Source: Glycomyces paridis
GTDB taxonomy: Bacteria; Actinomycetota; Actinomycetes; Mycobacteriales; Micromonosporaceae
Length of the DNA stretch: 64,000 nucleotides
Direction: 5' to 3'
Assembly (NCBI RefSeq): GCF_004912155.1
Contig: NZ_STGX01000016.1
Location: 81,199-145,198 of the forward strand
The notes under the pieces: generated by a model
Databases searched by the model: none
Seen by the model: the letters and a program-made list of their open reading frames with translations, nothing else
Told to the model about the DNA's origin: nothing
Part shown: piece by piece, positions 7,731-15,867 of the stretch
How positions within the stretch are numbered: position 1 is the stretch's first letter
How the letters are laid out: each line of letters starts with the position of its first letter
Made by a program: the position numbers and the translations under genes

Positions 7731-9326
7731 GTGCCCCTCGACTACGCCCCCGGAACCGTCTGGCCACCCGAGGAATACGACCTCGTCAACGCCCAGATCG
7801 GCATCTGGGCCGCCTGGCACTCCGGCGACATCGACCAGCTCACCACCGTCTACTCCGACGTCACCGACACCACCCCCGCCGAGCACGAGAAGTGGCGGCC
7901 CATCCGCAAGATCTACTCGCTGCTGCGCCGCTGGTTCTGGAGGCAAGCCTCCAACACCCGCAGGCCCCGCCAGAGGGTGCACGTCCCCCTCGCCGGCGAC
8001 ATCGCCCAAGCCTCCGCGGGCCTCCTGTTCGCCGAACCCCCCACCGTCGAATGCGAACACAAGGCGACCGCCGAGAAGCTCGAGGAGATCCTCCCCGACA
8101 TCTGGCGGGCCCTCTCCGAAGGCGCCGAGATCTGCGCCGCCCTCGGCGGCGTGTACCCGCGGATCCTGTGGGACGAGGACGGGCCCCGCATCACCGTCAC
8201 CCACCCCGACGCGGCGGTCCCCGAGTTCCGCCAAGGCCGACTGCGCGCAGTCACCCTGTGGCGGGTCATCCGGCACGAAGGCCAGACCGTCGTGCGCCAC
8301 CTCGAACGCCACGAACGCGACGAGCAGGGCCACGGGGTGATCGAGCACAGCGTGTACGTCGGCACCGTCACCCAGCTCGGCCATGTCGTGCCGCTGACCG
8401 ACTACCCTGAGACCGCGCACATCCAGATCGAACGCGACGGCAACCAGATCACCACCGGCACGGACCGGCTCACCGCCGGATACGTCCCCAACCTGCTGCC
8501 GAACCGGATCTGGCGCCACCTGCCGCAGGCCTCGAGCCTCGGCGTCTCCGACTACTCCGGCCTCGAGACCATGCTCGACATGCTCGACCTCACCTATTCG
8601 TCGTGGGCGAGAAGCGTCGACCAGGCACAGGGCAAGCTGATCGTCCCCCGCCAGTACCTGAACGACCAGGGCCCCGGCGAAGGCGCCGTGTTCGACATGG
8701 ACCAGGAGACGTTCCAGCCCGTCGATTCCCTCGACGGGACTGTGAACCTCGCGCAGGTCCAGTTCAAGATCCCCGTCGACGAGCTCGACCGGACCGTGGA
8801 CCGCATCAAGGGCGACATCGTGAACTCTGCCGGCTACTCGCCGCGGACGTTCGGCCTCGACCAGGGCGTCACGCAGGCCACCGCCACCGAAGTGAACGCG
8901 CTCGACTCGAAGGACGAGATCACCAAGGCCCGCAAGATCGGGTACTGGCGGCCCGTCCTCGAGGAGCTCCTGCGCGCGCTCCTAGACGTCGGGAAGGCCA
9001 AGTTCCAGTGGGACGTCGACCCCGAGGCGCCGCTCACGATCGAGTGGGGCGGCGGCGCCGACATCGACGACGAGACCAAGTCGCGGATCCTCGCGAACTG
9101 GGAGGCCGCGCGCGCGGCGTCGACCGAGGAGAAGGTCAAGTTCCGGCATCCCGAGTGGGAGCAGACGGCCGTCGACGAAGAGGTCAAGCGCATCCACAAG
9201 GAGCAGGCGATCGGTCAAGCCGAGGACCCCGGGAGCTTCCGCGGCGGCTTCGGCGACGAGGACAACCGCGACTCCCCCGCAGTTGTGGGCGAGAGGCCCG
9301 CAACTGAGGAGCCTGAGGGGGCGTAA
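7731..9326 (+). CDS. Portal protein (SPP1 gp6-like)
   Basis: A 531-residue protein from GTG 7731, chosen because AGGAGG stands at 7721-7726. It forms the dodecameric vertex ring through which DNA enters and leaves the head. Length, position between terminase and minor head protein, and the alternating beta/helix pattern with a long acidic C-terminus match the SPP1 gp6 portal family. The central stretch with VDELDRTVDRIKGDI and QATATEVNALDS (residues about 345-390) corresponds to the helix-rich stem region of such portals. It ends in a TAATG overlap with the next gene. Confidence 0.9.
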   Translation: MPLDYAPGTVWPPEEYDLVNAQIGIWAAWHSGDIDQLTTVYSDVTDTTPAEHEKWRPIRKIYSLLRRWFWRQASNTRRPRQRVHVPLAGDIAQASAGLLFAEPPTVECEHKATAEKLEEILPDIWRALSEGAEICAALGGVYPRILWDEDGPRITVTHPDAAVPEFRQGRLRAVTLWRVIRHEGQTVVRHLERHERDEQGHGVIEHSVYVGTVTQLGHVVPLTDYPETAHIQIERDGNQITTGTDRLTAGYVPNLLPNRIWRHLPQASSLGVSDYSGLETMLDMLDLTYSSWARSVDQAQGKLIVPRQYLNDQGPGEGAVFDMDQETFQPVDSLDGTVNLAQVQFKIPVDELDRTVDRIKGDIVNSAGYSPRTFGLDQGVTQATATEVNALDSKDEITKARKIGYWRPVLEELLRALLDVGKAKFQWDVDPEAPLTIEWGGGADIDDETKSRILANWEAARAASTEEKVKFRHPEWEQTAVDEEVKRIHKEQAIGQAEDPGSFRGGFGDEDNRDSPAVVGERPATEEPEGA

Positions 9327-10525
9327 TGCCCATCGACCGCTCCATCGCCGAGGGCCTCGCCGAGAACGTCGCCGAGCTCTACCGCGGCGCCGAGACGCGC
9401 TTGGCGCAGAACCTCGCGCGCCGCATCCGGGCCGACATCACCTCCGGCCACCAGGACCGCCTCACCGCCATGTCGGCGCTCCGCCGCCAGGCCGAGGACG
9501 TCCTGGCCGCGCTCTCCGGCCGCTCCGCGCGACTGGCCGAGCGGGCGCTCATGGAGGCGTACGCGCGCGGCGCCGCCGCCGCAGTGGACGAGATGGCCCG
9601 CCTGTCGGGTGACCGGTGGGTGGACTGGCTCGCGCGGCGGTCCCGGATCGTCCGGGCGATCGCCTGGCTGACCGGCTACTCGAAGCGGCGGGACGCGCGC
9701 CTGGCCGAGGCGGTCGCCGCGGTCCGGGCCGACCTGCCGGGCATCGACTCGGTGATGGTCATCGCCCAAGAGCTCACCCAGCGCATGTCCTCCACGCATC
9801 TGCACGTGCTCCGCTGGCACCAGGACGCCTACCGGGACGTCATGGCCGGGCCGGTCGTGGACGTCCTCCTGGGCACGAAGACCCGCCTCCGCGCGGCGCA
9901 GGTCGCCTGGGAGCACCTGCTCTCCAAGGGCGTCAGCGGCTTCACCGACAAGCGCGGGCACCGCCGCGAACTCGCCTCATACGTGGAGATGGCGACCCGC
10001 ACCGCGGTCGCCCACTCGTCCATCGAGGGGCACCTGGGCCGTCTCACGCAGGCCGGCGCCGAGCTCGTGATCGTCTCCAACGCCCCCGAAGAGTGCCGTT
10101 TGTGCAGGCCATACGAGTCGCGTGTGCTCGCGATCAACGGCCCGGCCGGGCCGCGGGTCATAGAGCACGCGATCGAGGACGGCGTCATGGTCCCCATCGA
10201 CGTGAAAGCCACCGTGGCCGAAGCCGTCGCCGCAGGGCTGATACACCCGAACTGCCGGCACCGACTCGCCATGTACCTGCCGGGCGTCACGAAATCCGAG
10301 ACGCACACGCAGGACCCCAAGGGCGACAAGGACCGCCAGCGCCTCAGGGAGCTCGAACGCGAACTCCGCGCCCTGAAGCTCAAGCGCGAAGCCCTCGTCG
10401 ACCCTACGGCGGCCGCGGCGCTCGACCGGAAGATCCGCACGAAGCAGGCGCAGATCCGCGAGCACGTGCGCGTCTCCGGCGCCCAGCGCCAACCGCAGCG
10501 CGAGCAAGTGGGGTCCGCGCGCTAG
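9326..10525 (+). CDS. Minor head protein (Phage_min_cap2 / MuF-like)
   Basis: A 399-residue protein beginning in a TAATG overlap with the portal. The middle carries the fingerprint of the minor capsid family: ECRLCRPYESRV (about residue 256), then VAAGLIHPNCRHRLA (about residue 305), where Cys and His residues cluster. Such proteins bind the portal inside the head and may be ejected with the DNA. The last 60 residues form a charged coiled coil. Followed by a 115-base gap with a hairpin, then the scaffold gene. Confidence 0.87.
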   Translation: MPIDRSIAEGLAENVAELYRGAETRLAQNLARRIRADITSGHQDRLTAMSALRRQAEDVLAALSGRSARLAERALMEAYARGAAAAVDEMARLSGDRWVDWLARRSRIVRAIAWLTGYSKRRDARLAEAVAAVRADLPGIDSVMVIAQELTQRMSSTHLHVLRWHQDAYRDVMAGPVVDVLLGTKTRLRAAQVAWEHLLSKGVSGFTDKRGHRRELASYVEMATRTAVAHSSIEGHLGRLTQAGAELVIVSNAPEECRLCRPYESRVLAINGPAGPRVIEHAIEDGVMVPIDVKATVAEAVAAGLIHPNCRHRLAMYLPGVTKSETHTQDPKGDKDRQRLRELERELRALKLKREALVDPTAAAALDRKIRTKQAQIREHVRVSGAQRQPQREQVGSAR

Positions 10526-10529
10526 CAGC

Positions 10530-10553
10530 AACTTTGCGCATCCACGCAAAGTT
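10530..10553 (+). terminator. Intergenic hairpin between minor head and scaffold genes
   Basis: A perfect 9-bp inverted repeat (AACTTTGCG / CGCAAAGTT) with a six-base loop, five bases after the minor head stop. It is much more AT-rich than surrounding hairpins. It may partly terminate transcription or mark an RNA processing point that boosts scaffold and capsid message, which must be made in excess. Confidence 0.6.
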
Positions 10554-10640
10554 CCACGACTTCCCCCGCACGGGGGCAGACCAGATCCATCCCGCCCGAG
10601 TCGCACGACGACGGCACGATCCCGCACGGGAGCGCACCAC

Positions 10641-11204
10641 ATGTCCGACAACGTCACCGAGAACCCGACGCCCGCCGAACCCGCCGCGCCCGAGCCGCAG
10701 CCGGAACCCGAAGCCCCCAAGGCCGAGGAGACCGACTGGAAGGCCATGGCCCGCAAGTGGGAGAAGCTCGCCAAGGAGAACTCGAACGCCGCCAAGGAGC
10801 GCGACGAACTCCGCCAGAAGTCCATGACCGAGCAGGAGAAGGCCGTCGCCAAGGCCAAGGCCGAAGGCGCGAGCGAAGCGACGAAGGCCGCGAACGCGAG
10901 ACTGGCCGCCGCCGAACTCAAGGCCGAGGCCGCCGTCAAGGGCGTGAACCTCGCCGAACTCGGCGACCTCATCGACGTCTCCAAACTCCTCGACGAGAAC
11001 GGCGACGTCGACGACAAGGCCGTCAAGGCCGCCGTGGGCAAGCTCGCGAAGCTCGCCCCCAAGCCCGGCCCTTCCGGCGGGGACTTCGGCGGCGCCCCCC
11101 AGCAGCAGCCCGCCAGCCTCGACGCCCAGATCCGCGCCGCGGAATCCAAGGGCGACTGGGACCTGGCGCGCCAGCTCAAGACCCAGAAAATGCTCAACCA
11201 CTAG
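10641..11204 (+). CDS. Capsid scaffolding protein
   Basis: A 187-residue, highly charged, Ala/Lys/Glu-rich protein, mostly coiled coil between residues 35 and 95, with an acidic Pro-rich N-terminus and a basic C-terminal helix ending in LARQLKTQKMLNH. This composition and the place just before the major capsid gene are the hallmarks of scaffolding (GP20-like) proteins, which guide coat assembly and leave before DNA fills the head. No protease gene is adjacent, so the scaffold probably exits intact. Confidence 0.85.
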   Translation: MSDNVTENPTPAEPAAPEPQPEPEAPKAEETDWKAMARKWEKLAKENSNAAKERDELRQKSMTEQEKAVAKAKAEGASEATKAANARLAAAELKAEAAVKGVNLAELGDLIDVSKLLDENGDVDDKAVKAAVGKLAKLAPKPGPSGGDFGGAPQQQPASLDAQIRAAESKGDWDLARQLKTQKMLNH

Positions 11205-11243
11205 GCGGACTCCGGTCTGCCCATCCATTGAGGAGGACCCGGC

Positions 11244-12473
11244 ATGGCCGGAATCACCGGGCAGGGCGACACCTTCGACCTGCCGAACTACGTCGGCGAA
11301 CTGTTCGCCGTCACCCCCGAGGACACGCCGTTCCTGTCCGCCATCGGCGGGCTCACCGGCGGCGAGGCCGCAGACGCGACCCTGTTCCAGTGGCAGGGCT
11401 ACGACCTGCGCGACGCCGACGCCACCCGGCAGCGACTCGAGGGCGCCGACGCGCCCACCGCCGAGGCCCGCGTCCGGTTCAACGTGAACAACGTCGTCGA
11501 GGTCCACCAGGAAGCCCTGGAGATCTCGTACACGAAGATGGCCGCCACCGGCCAGTTCAACTCGACCGGCTCTTCGCACGCCGGCGCGGTCGGCCTCCAG
11601 GGCACCAACCCGGTCATGCGCGAGCTCGACTGGCAGATCGCCCAGCACCTGAAGCAGATCGCCCGCGACGTCGAGAAGAGCTTCATCACCGGGACGTTCA
11701 ACAACCCGTCGACCAACGCGACCGCCCGCCGCACCCGCGGCATCCTCGAGGCCATCACCTCGAACGTCTCCACCCAGGGCGGCACCGCGGTCGGCACCGC
11801 GACCATCGAATCAGACACCGAGGTGTGGACGATCACCGCCCACGGCCTCGCCGTCGGCGACCAGATCACCATCACCACCGCCACCGGCGGCGCCGTCGGG
11901 GTCCTGTCCGAGAACCAGCTGTACTACGTGCGCACCGCCCCGGACGCGAACACGTTCACCGTCGCCACCCGCCCCGGCGGGTCCGCGGTCGCGTTCGCCA
12001 CCGACGGCGGCGCCGTGGTCTACGAGGCCACCGCCCTCACCGAGGCGCTCGTCTTCGACCTGCTCCAGCAGGTGTGGGAGAACGGCGGCATCCAGGAATC
12101 GGAGACGGCCACGCTCATGTGCGGGGCGTCCCTGAAGCGGGCCCTGACGAAGATCTTCATCAAGGACCGCGGCTTCCAGGAGACCTCCCGGACCGTCGGC
12201 GGCGTGCACGTCATGACCATCGAGACCGACTTCGGCCGGCTCAACCTGATGCTGAACCGGCACATGCCGACCAGCACTCTGGCGGTCGTCTCCCTCGAGG
12301 AATGCTCCCCGGTGATGCTCCCCATCCCCGGCAAGGGCTTCCTGTTCGTCGAGGAGCTCGCCAAGTCCGGCGCGTCGGAGAAGCGCCAGATGTACGGCGA
12401 GATCGGCCTGAAGTACGGCAACGAGAAGGCGCACGGCAAGCTGCTGCGCGTCGGCGCTCCCGCCGGGGCCTAG
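11244..12473 (+). CDS. Major capsid protein, SU10/DUF5309 type, with inserted beta domain
   Basis: A 409-residue coat protein with GAGGAGG upstream. The N-terminus, with NYVGELFAVTPEDTPFLSAI (residues 15-34), and the body around DWQIAQHLKQIARDVEKSFI (129-148) match SU10-type coats with an HK97 fold. Residues about 176-262 are an insertion rich in Thr, Val and Gly with WTITAHGLAVGDQITI, a small beta domain seen in several phage structural proteins, here interrupting the HK97 core. It probably projects from the capsid surface. The core resumes with LVFDLLQQVWENGGIQ. Confidence 0.9.
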   Translation: MAGITGQGDTFDLPNYVGELFAVTPEDTPFLSAIGGLTGGEAADATLFQWQGYDLRDADATRQRLEGADAPTAEARVRFNVNNVVEVHQEALEISYTKMAATGQFNSTGSSHAGAVGLQGTNPVMRELDWQIAQHLKQIARDVEKSFITGTFNNPSTNATARRTRGILEAITSNVSTQGGTAVGTATIESDTEVWTITAHGLAVGDQITITTATGGAVGVLSENQLYYVRTAPDANTFTVATRPGGSAVAFATDGGAVVYEATALTEALVFDLLQQVWENGGIQESETATLMCGASLKRALTKIFIKDRGFQETSRTVGGVHVMTIETDFGRLNLMLNRHMPTSTLAVVSLEECSPVMLPIPGKGFLFVEELAKSGASEKRQMYGEIGLKYGNEKAHGKLLRVGAPAGA

Positions 12474-12476
12474 GCC

Positions 12477-12680
12477 ATGCGGTTCACGTGCACGCGCTTC
12501 CCCGACGGGGAGGTCCCGATCCGCACGCGCGCGGGCGTCGTCATGTTCCGTGGCGGCGTCGCCGACGTCGACGACCCCGACCTGGCGAAGGCCCTCCTCG
12601 AGGTGCCCGCGTCGTTCGGTGTCGCCGAGGACAAGCCCGTCAAGAAGGCCGCGAAGAAGGCCGCTCGAGGCAAGGAGTAG
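12477..12680 (+). CDS. Small head-associated protein
   Basis: A 67-residue protein starting three bases after the capsid stop. The first 50 residues look like a compact beta domain (FTCTRFPDGEVPIRTRAG), and the end is a Lys/Ala tail. Small proteins at this place are often head decoration or adaptor-associated factors. No family recognised. Confidence 0.65.
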   Translation: MRFTCTRFPDGEVPIRTRAGVVMFRGGVADVDDPDLAKALLEVPASFGVAEDKPVKKAAKKAARGKE

Positions 12681-12683
12681 ACG

Positions 12684-13091
12684 ATGGCGAAGCCGGTGTA
12701 CGCGACTGTCGAGGAGTACGGCAACTCCCCGTATGGGGCCGCCGCGGCCCCCGATGATCTCGGCGACCGGCTCGCCATCGCCTCCCGCGACATCGACTGG
12801 CTGGCCATGACCGCGGTCTACGACAAGAACGAGGCCGGCATCCCCGTCGAGGAGGATCTCGCCGAGGCCCTGCGGGACGCGACGATCGCGCAGGCCTCCT
12901 ACGGGATCGATCCGGGCGCGGGTCTCGGTGAGGGCCAGCTGCCGCCGGGGGTCTCCTCGGCGTCGATCGGGTCCGCATCGATCACGAAGTCGAAGGCGAC
13001 GCCGGAGACCGTGATCGCCGGGATCACCTACGCCCCCAGGGTGCTGATGATCCTGCGCGACCTCATGTCCACCGAGGCGTACGCGCGATGA
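12684..13091 (+). CDS. Head-tail connector adaptor
   Basis: A 135-residue, mainly helical protein right after the small capsid-linked gene. Position (first after capsid, before a stopper-like beta protein) and length fit adaptor proteins of the gp15/gp6 type that dock on the portal ring. A repeated SASIGSASITKS stretch sits near residue 90. Ends with an ATGA overlap to the next gene. Confidence 0.7.
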   Translation: MAKPVYATVEEYGNSPYGAAAAPDDLGDRLAIASRDIDWLAMTAVYDKNEAGIPVEEDLAEALRDATIAQASYGIDPGAGLGEGQLPPGVSSASIGSASITKSKATPETVIAGITYAPRVLMILRDLMSTEAYAR

Positions 13092-13405
13092 GCCTCCTGT
13101 CGCTGTGGAAGCAGCACACGGTCACGATCGAGCCGCACTTGGGCACGAACGGCTACGGCCAGGACATGTTCGGCCCGGCCGTCGAGGTCCAGGGCTGGCT
13201 CGAGCAGAAGGTCAAGAACATCCGGGACGAGAACGGCTCGGAGACGGTCTCGACCGCGCAGTTCTACTGCGAGCTCGGCACCTCCGCGCCCCCGCGGTCA
13301 CGGGGAACATTCCCGGACGGGCGCACCTCCCTGGTGATCCTGTCGGCGCCGATGGACGCCGGGACGCTTCCGCTTCCCGAGCACCTCGTCATCCACTTCG
13401 AGTAG
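13088..13405 (+). CDS. Head closure (stopper) protein
   Basis: A 105-residue beta-rich protein starting within the adaptor stop. The pattern HTVTIEPHLGTNGYGQDMFG at residues 10-29 and the ending LPLPEHLVIHFE are typical of actinophage head-to-tail stopper proteins. They sit under the adaptor ring and keep DNA in the head until infection. Confidence 0.7.
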   Translation: MSLLSLWKQHTVTIEPHLGTNGYGQDMFGPAVEVQGWLEQKVKNIRDENGSETVSTAQFYCELGTSAPPRSRGTFPDGRTSLVILSAPMDAGTLPLPEHLVIHFE

Positions 13406-13416
13406 AGGGGGCAGGC

Positions 13417-13771
13417 ATGGGTCAGGTCCGGTTCGAGTGGAACGGCGACGAGGTCAAGCGTAGGCAGCGCGAGGGCCGCAACAAGGGCCTGCACCTCGCC
13501 GCGGAGCACCTCCTCGGCGCGTCCCTGCCGCTGGTGCCGCTGCGAGACGGGCCCCTGGAGCAGTCCGGGACCGCGTCCGTGGACGAGAGGAAGGGGAAAG
13601 CTGCGGTGTCTTACGACACCGTGTATTTAGGCTGTTCCCCAGCATGAGCGACTTGACTTTCATCATCCCCGAAAGGGCACCGCGAAGTACCTGGAGACGC
13701 CGATGAATACCGAGTCGGAGACGATCCGGGCATTGATCGCGGCCCAGATCCGCCGTCACCTGCGAACCTAG
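13417..13771 (+). pseudogene. HK97 gp10-like head-tail/neck protein, frameshifted
   Basis: Frame 0 from ATG 13417 gives 76 residues and hits TGA at 13645-13647, right after AAVSYDTVYLGCSPA. The family normally continues with tyrosine-Ala-Val-x-Gln-His-Glu and a C-terminal domain. That missing part is present in the +1 frame from 13640 to the TAG at 13769-13771 (QHERLDFHHPRKGTAKYLE...). Removing the four bases TTAG at 13627-13630 restores one continuous frame reading YAVPQHE, as expected. So the gene carries a 4-bp insertion; whether a sequencing error, true mutation or recoding site is unknown. The protein is normally needed to join head and tail. Confidence 0.8.
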
Positions 13772-13846
13772 TAGAATATTCACAAAGGACCCGGCGAGCG
13801 CGCCAACGCCCCCGGGTCGTGGACGACCTGATGAAAGCAGGCCGAC
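13772..13846 (+). promoter_or_regulatory. Structured leader of the HNH gene
   Basis: TAGAAT at 13772-13777, immediately after the preceding stop, is a good -10 box, although no clear -35 is seen. The leader then holds GACCCGG (13788-13794) pairing with CCGGGTC (13812-13818) around a G/C-rich loop, and a weaker stem CCTG/CAGG at 13827-13841 that includes the ribosome-binding AGCAGG. I have an uncertain recollection of similar leaders in front of other actinobacterial phage endonuclease genes. A regulatory RNA is inferred, not shown. Confidence 0.5.
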
Positions 13847-14596
13847 ATGGCACAGCGTACATGCTCAATCGACGGGTGCGACGCCCCGCACCAGGCTCGC
13901 GGAATGTGCAAGCCGCATTACCGCAAGGACTACTACCTGCGGAACAAGGAACGCGAGAACGCCCGCTTCAAGGCGTACCGCGAAGCCAACCTCGACCGCG
14001 AGAAGGCCCGGTTCGCCGCGTACGCCGAGAAGCGCTGGGGAGCCGAGCGTGCCGCCCTGGCGCAGGCGAAGGCCGACCGGATCGTCGCCACAGAGAAGGC
14101 CTGCACGAAATGCGGCGAGCGGAAGCCCAAGGACCAGTTCCACAAGGACCCCCGCCGCCTCGACGGCCGATACTCGTGGTGCAAACCCTGTTTTCACGAG
14201 CAGGTTGCGAGCATACGGACCCCTGAGAGCGAAGCGCTACGCCGCCAAGCTGCATACGCCGACCCTGAACGTCGCGAGCGCCTCCTGGAGGGCCATCGGA
14301 AGTGGTCCAAGGCGAACCCCGAGAAGAACCGTGAATACGCCAGGGCCTACCAGGCGCGCAAGCGTGAAGCCACCGTCGAAGAAGTCGATTACGGCCTGAT
14401 CATCGAGCGCGACGGAATGCACTGCTACCTGTGCCGTAGCGATATCGCCGACCTCGACGTCCTTCACTTCGACCACGTTGTGCCGTTGTCTCGCGGCGGC
14501 GCGCACAGTATGGGCAACATCAAGCCAACTCACGGCACTTGCAACCAGCGGAAACACAACAAGCTGCTGTCCGAGCTGGACTGGTACCAGCCCTAG
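13847..14596 (+). CDS. HNH homing endonuclease
   Basis: A 249-residue nuclease. The N-terminus has a zinc finger (C6, C11, C21 and H24) and a second Cys4 knuckle at C86, C89, C112, C115. The HNH domain occupies the last 65 residues: C193 and C196, the DH pair at 209-210, N224, then C232 and H237, all the expected metal and structural ligands. Long Arg/Lys-rich helices link the parts and may contact DNA. It interrupts the head-tail gene order and has its own leader and terminator, so it looks like a free-standing homing cassette. Because the N-terminal fingers are unusual, target choice may depend on them. Confidence 0.9.
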   Translation: MAQRTCSIDGCDAPHQARGMCKPHYRKDYYLRNKERENARFKAYREANLDREKARFAAYAEKRWGAERAALAQAKADRIVATEKACTKCGERKPKDQFHKDPRRLDGRYSWCKPCFHEQVASIRTPESEALRRQAAYADPERRERLLEGHRKWSKANPEKNREYARAYQARKREATVEEVDYGLIIERDGMHCYLCRSDIADLDVLHFDHVVPLSRGGAHSMGNIKPTHGTCNQRKHNKLLSELDWYQP

Positions 14597-14609
14597 ACCA
14601 CCCCCGATC

Positions 14610-14636
14610 AGCCCCGGCCCAACCGCCGGGGCTTTC
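14610..14636 (+). terminator. Terminator after the HNH gene
   Basis: AGCCCCGG (14610-14617) pairs with CCGGGGCT (14626-14633) across an eight-base loop and is followed by TTT. It lies 13 bases after the endonuclease stop and before the tail terminator gene, which has its own GGAGG. It closes the HNH cassette as a separate unit. Confidence 0.72.
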
Positions 14637-14654
14637 GCGTACCCGGAGGTGCAC

Positions 14655-15107
14655 ATGTCTTGGACCTCGGACCTCCTCGTGGGGATCGCCGAGCACCTCG
14701 CCGCCGAGGGAGTCGGATCGTGGAACCCCTCGGGGATCTACGCGTCGGGCCAGATCGGCGTCTTCATCGCGGTCATGCCCCCCGGCCCGGCCGACGGCAG
14801 CGGCGACCGGGTCATCGTCCTCACCGACTACGACCCCAACGGCGGCACTTCGGGAGGGGACACGACCCCGCGCCTCCAGGTCCGCTGCCGCGGGGCCCGC
14901 AACGACCCGCTCTCCGTGACCGTCATCAAGGACGCCGTCCGCAAGGCCCTGGAGGGTCTTGACGCTGTCCAGTTCGGCGAGGTCACGGTCTCCGGCATCA
15001 ACCACGTCTCCGGCACCCCCATGGGCATCGACGCGAACCAGCGGCACGAACGGTCCGACAACTACGAGATCCAGGCGCGGCGCACGTCCGCGCTCCTCAC
15101 CGAATAG
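14655..15107 (+). CDS. Tail terminator protein
   Basis: A 150-residue protein from ATG 14655 with GGAGG upstream. The fold signature (N-terminal helix, then four-stranded sheet with PRLQVRCRG and an EIQARRT ending) and the position before the major tail gene suit the tail terminator family, the ring that caps the finished tail tube and binds the head. The hexameric ring assignment is by analogy. Confidence 0.75.
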   Translation: MSWTSDLLVGIAEHLAAEGVGSWNPSGIYASGQIGVFIAVMPPGPADGSGDRVIVLTDYDPNGGTSGGDTTPRLQVRCRGARNDPLSVTVIKDAVRKALEGLDAVQFGEVTVSGINHVSGTPMGIDANQRHERSDNYEIQARRTSALLTE

Positions 15108-15117
15108 GAGCACAGCT

Positions 15118-15855
15118 ATGGCTGAAGCGACTGCGCTGCAACGGAAGTGGCGCTGGCAGATCAACACCGGGTCCGTGTCGGTGCCGAACTGGGAGACCGT
15201 CCTCGGTCTCCAGGAGTTCACGCCGAACATCGAACCGACCGACCAGGAGGACAACGACTACGAGTCCGACGGGTGGGGCGGTTCGACCCGCACCATGCTC
15301 GTGTGGGGCCTGGAGGCGAACCTCTCGCACCGCAAGGACACGGTCACGCACGTCGAGAACACGGTGCACGCGTTCCTGCGCCTGGCCTCCATGGCGATCG
15401 AGGCGGCCGACGGCGTCGTCCACATGCGCTGGTTCGACAAGCTCGGCTCCGTCGAGGCGTACGAGGGCTATGGGCTGATCACGTGGGCGCCCGACGGAGG
15501 CGGCATGGCCGACCTCGAACGAGTCTCCGTGACCGTCACCCCCTCCGCGACCAACCCGGTTCTGACGACGATCGCGAACCCGGTCAACGCGGCCCCGCTC
15601 CCGGTCGTCACCTCCCTGTCACCGGCCACCGGCCCTGCCGCTGGCGGCACCCTCGTCACCATCACCGGCGCGTACTTCACTGGCGCGACCACCGTGGAGT
15701 TCGGCGCGGACGACGCCACGGACTTCGAGGTCGTCTCGGCCACGAAGATCGCCGCGATCGCGCCCGCGCACGCCGCCGGGGCCGTCCAGGTGAAGGTCAC
15801 CACCCCCAACGGCGCGTCCGCGGACACGGCCGGCGACGACTACACCTACGCCTAG
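15118..15855 (+). CDS. Major tail tube protein with C-terminal IPT/TIG domain
   Basis: A 245-residue protein with AGGAG before the ATG. Residues 1-160 form the tube-forming domain, located just before the tail chaperones as usual. Residues about 163-245 are an IPT/TIG immunoglobulin-like domain: PVVTSLSPATGPAAGGTLVT is the classic opening, and it ends in DDYTYA. Such add-on Ig-like domains decorate many siphovirus tail tubes and are thought to bind cell-surface sugars weakly. Confidence 0.9.
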   Translation: MAEATALQRKWRWQINTGSVSVPNWETVLGLQEFTPNIEPTDQEDNDYESDGWGGSTRTMLVWGLEANLSHRKDTVTHVENTVHAFLRLASMAIEAADGVVHMRWFDKLGSVEAYEGYGLITWAPDGGGMADLERVSVTVTPSATNPVLTTIANPVNAAPLPVVTSLSPATGPAAGGTLVTITGAYFTGATTVEFGADDATDFEVVSATKIAAIAPAHAAGAVQVKVTTPNGASADTAGDDYTYA

Positions 15856-15867
15856 GAGCGCCCCCTG

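Noticed and set aside
13625..13645. Group I intron within the head-tail gene
   Set aside because: Only four extra bases separate the two halves; an intron needs hundreds.
13819..14226. Alternative frame starting in the HNH leader
   Set aside because: It overlaps the endonuclease entirely with low-quality composition, and the HNH motif lies in the other frame.
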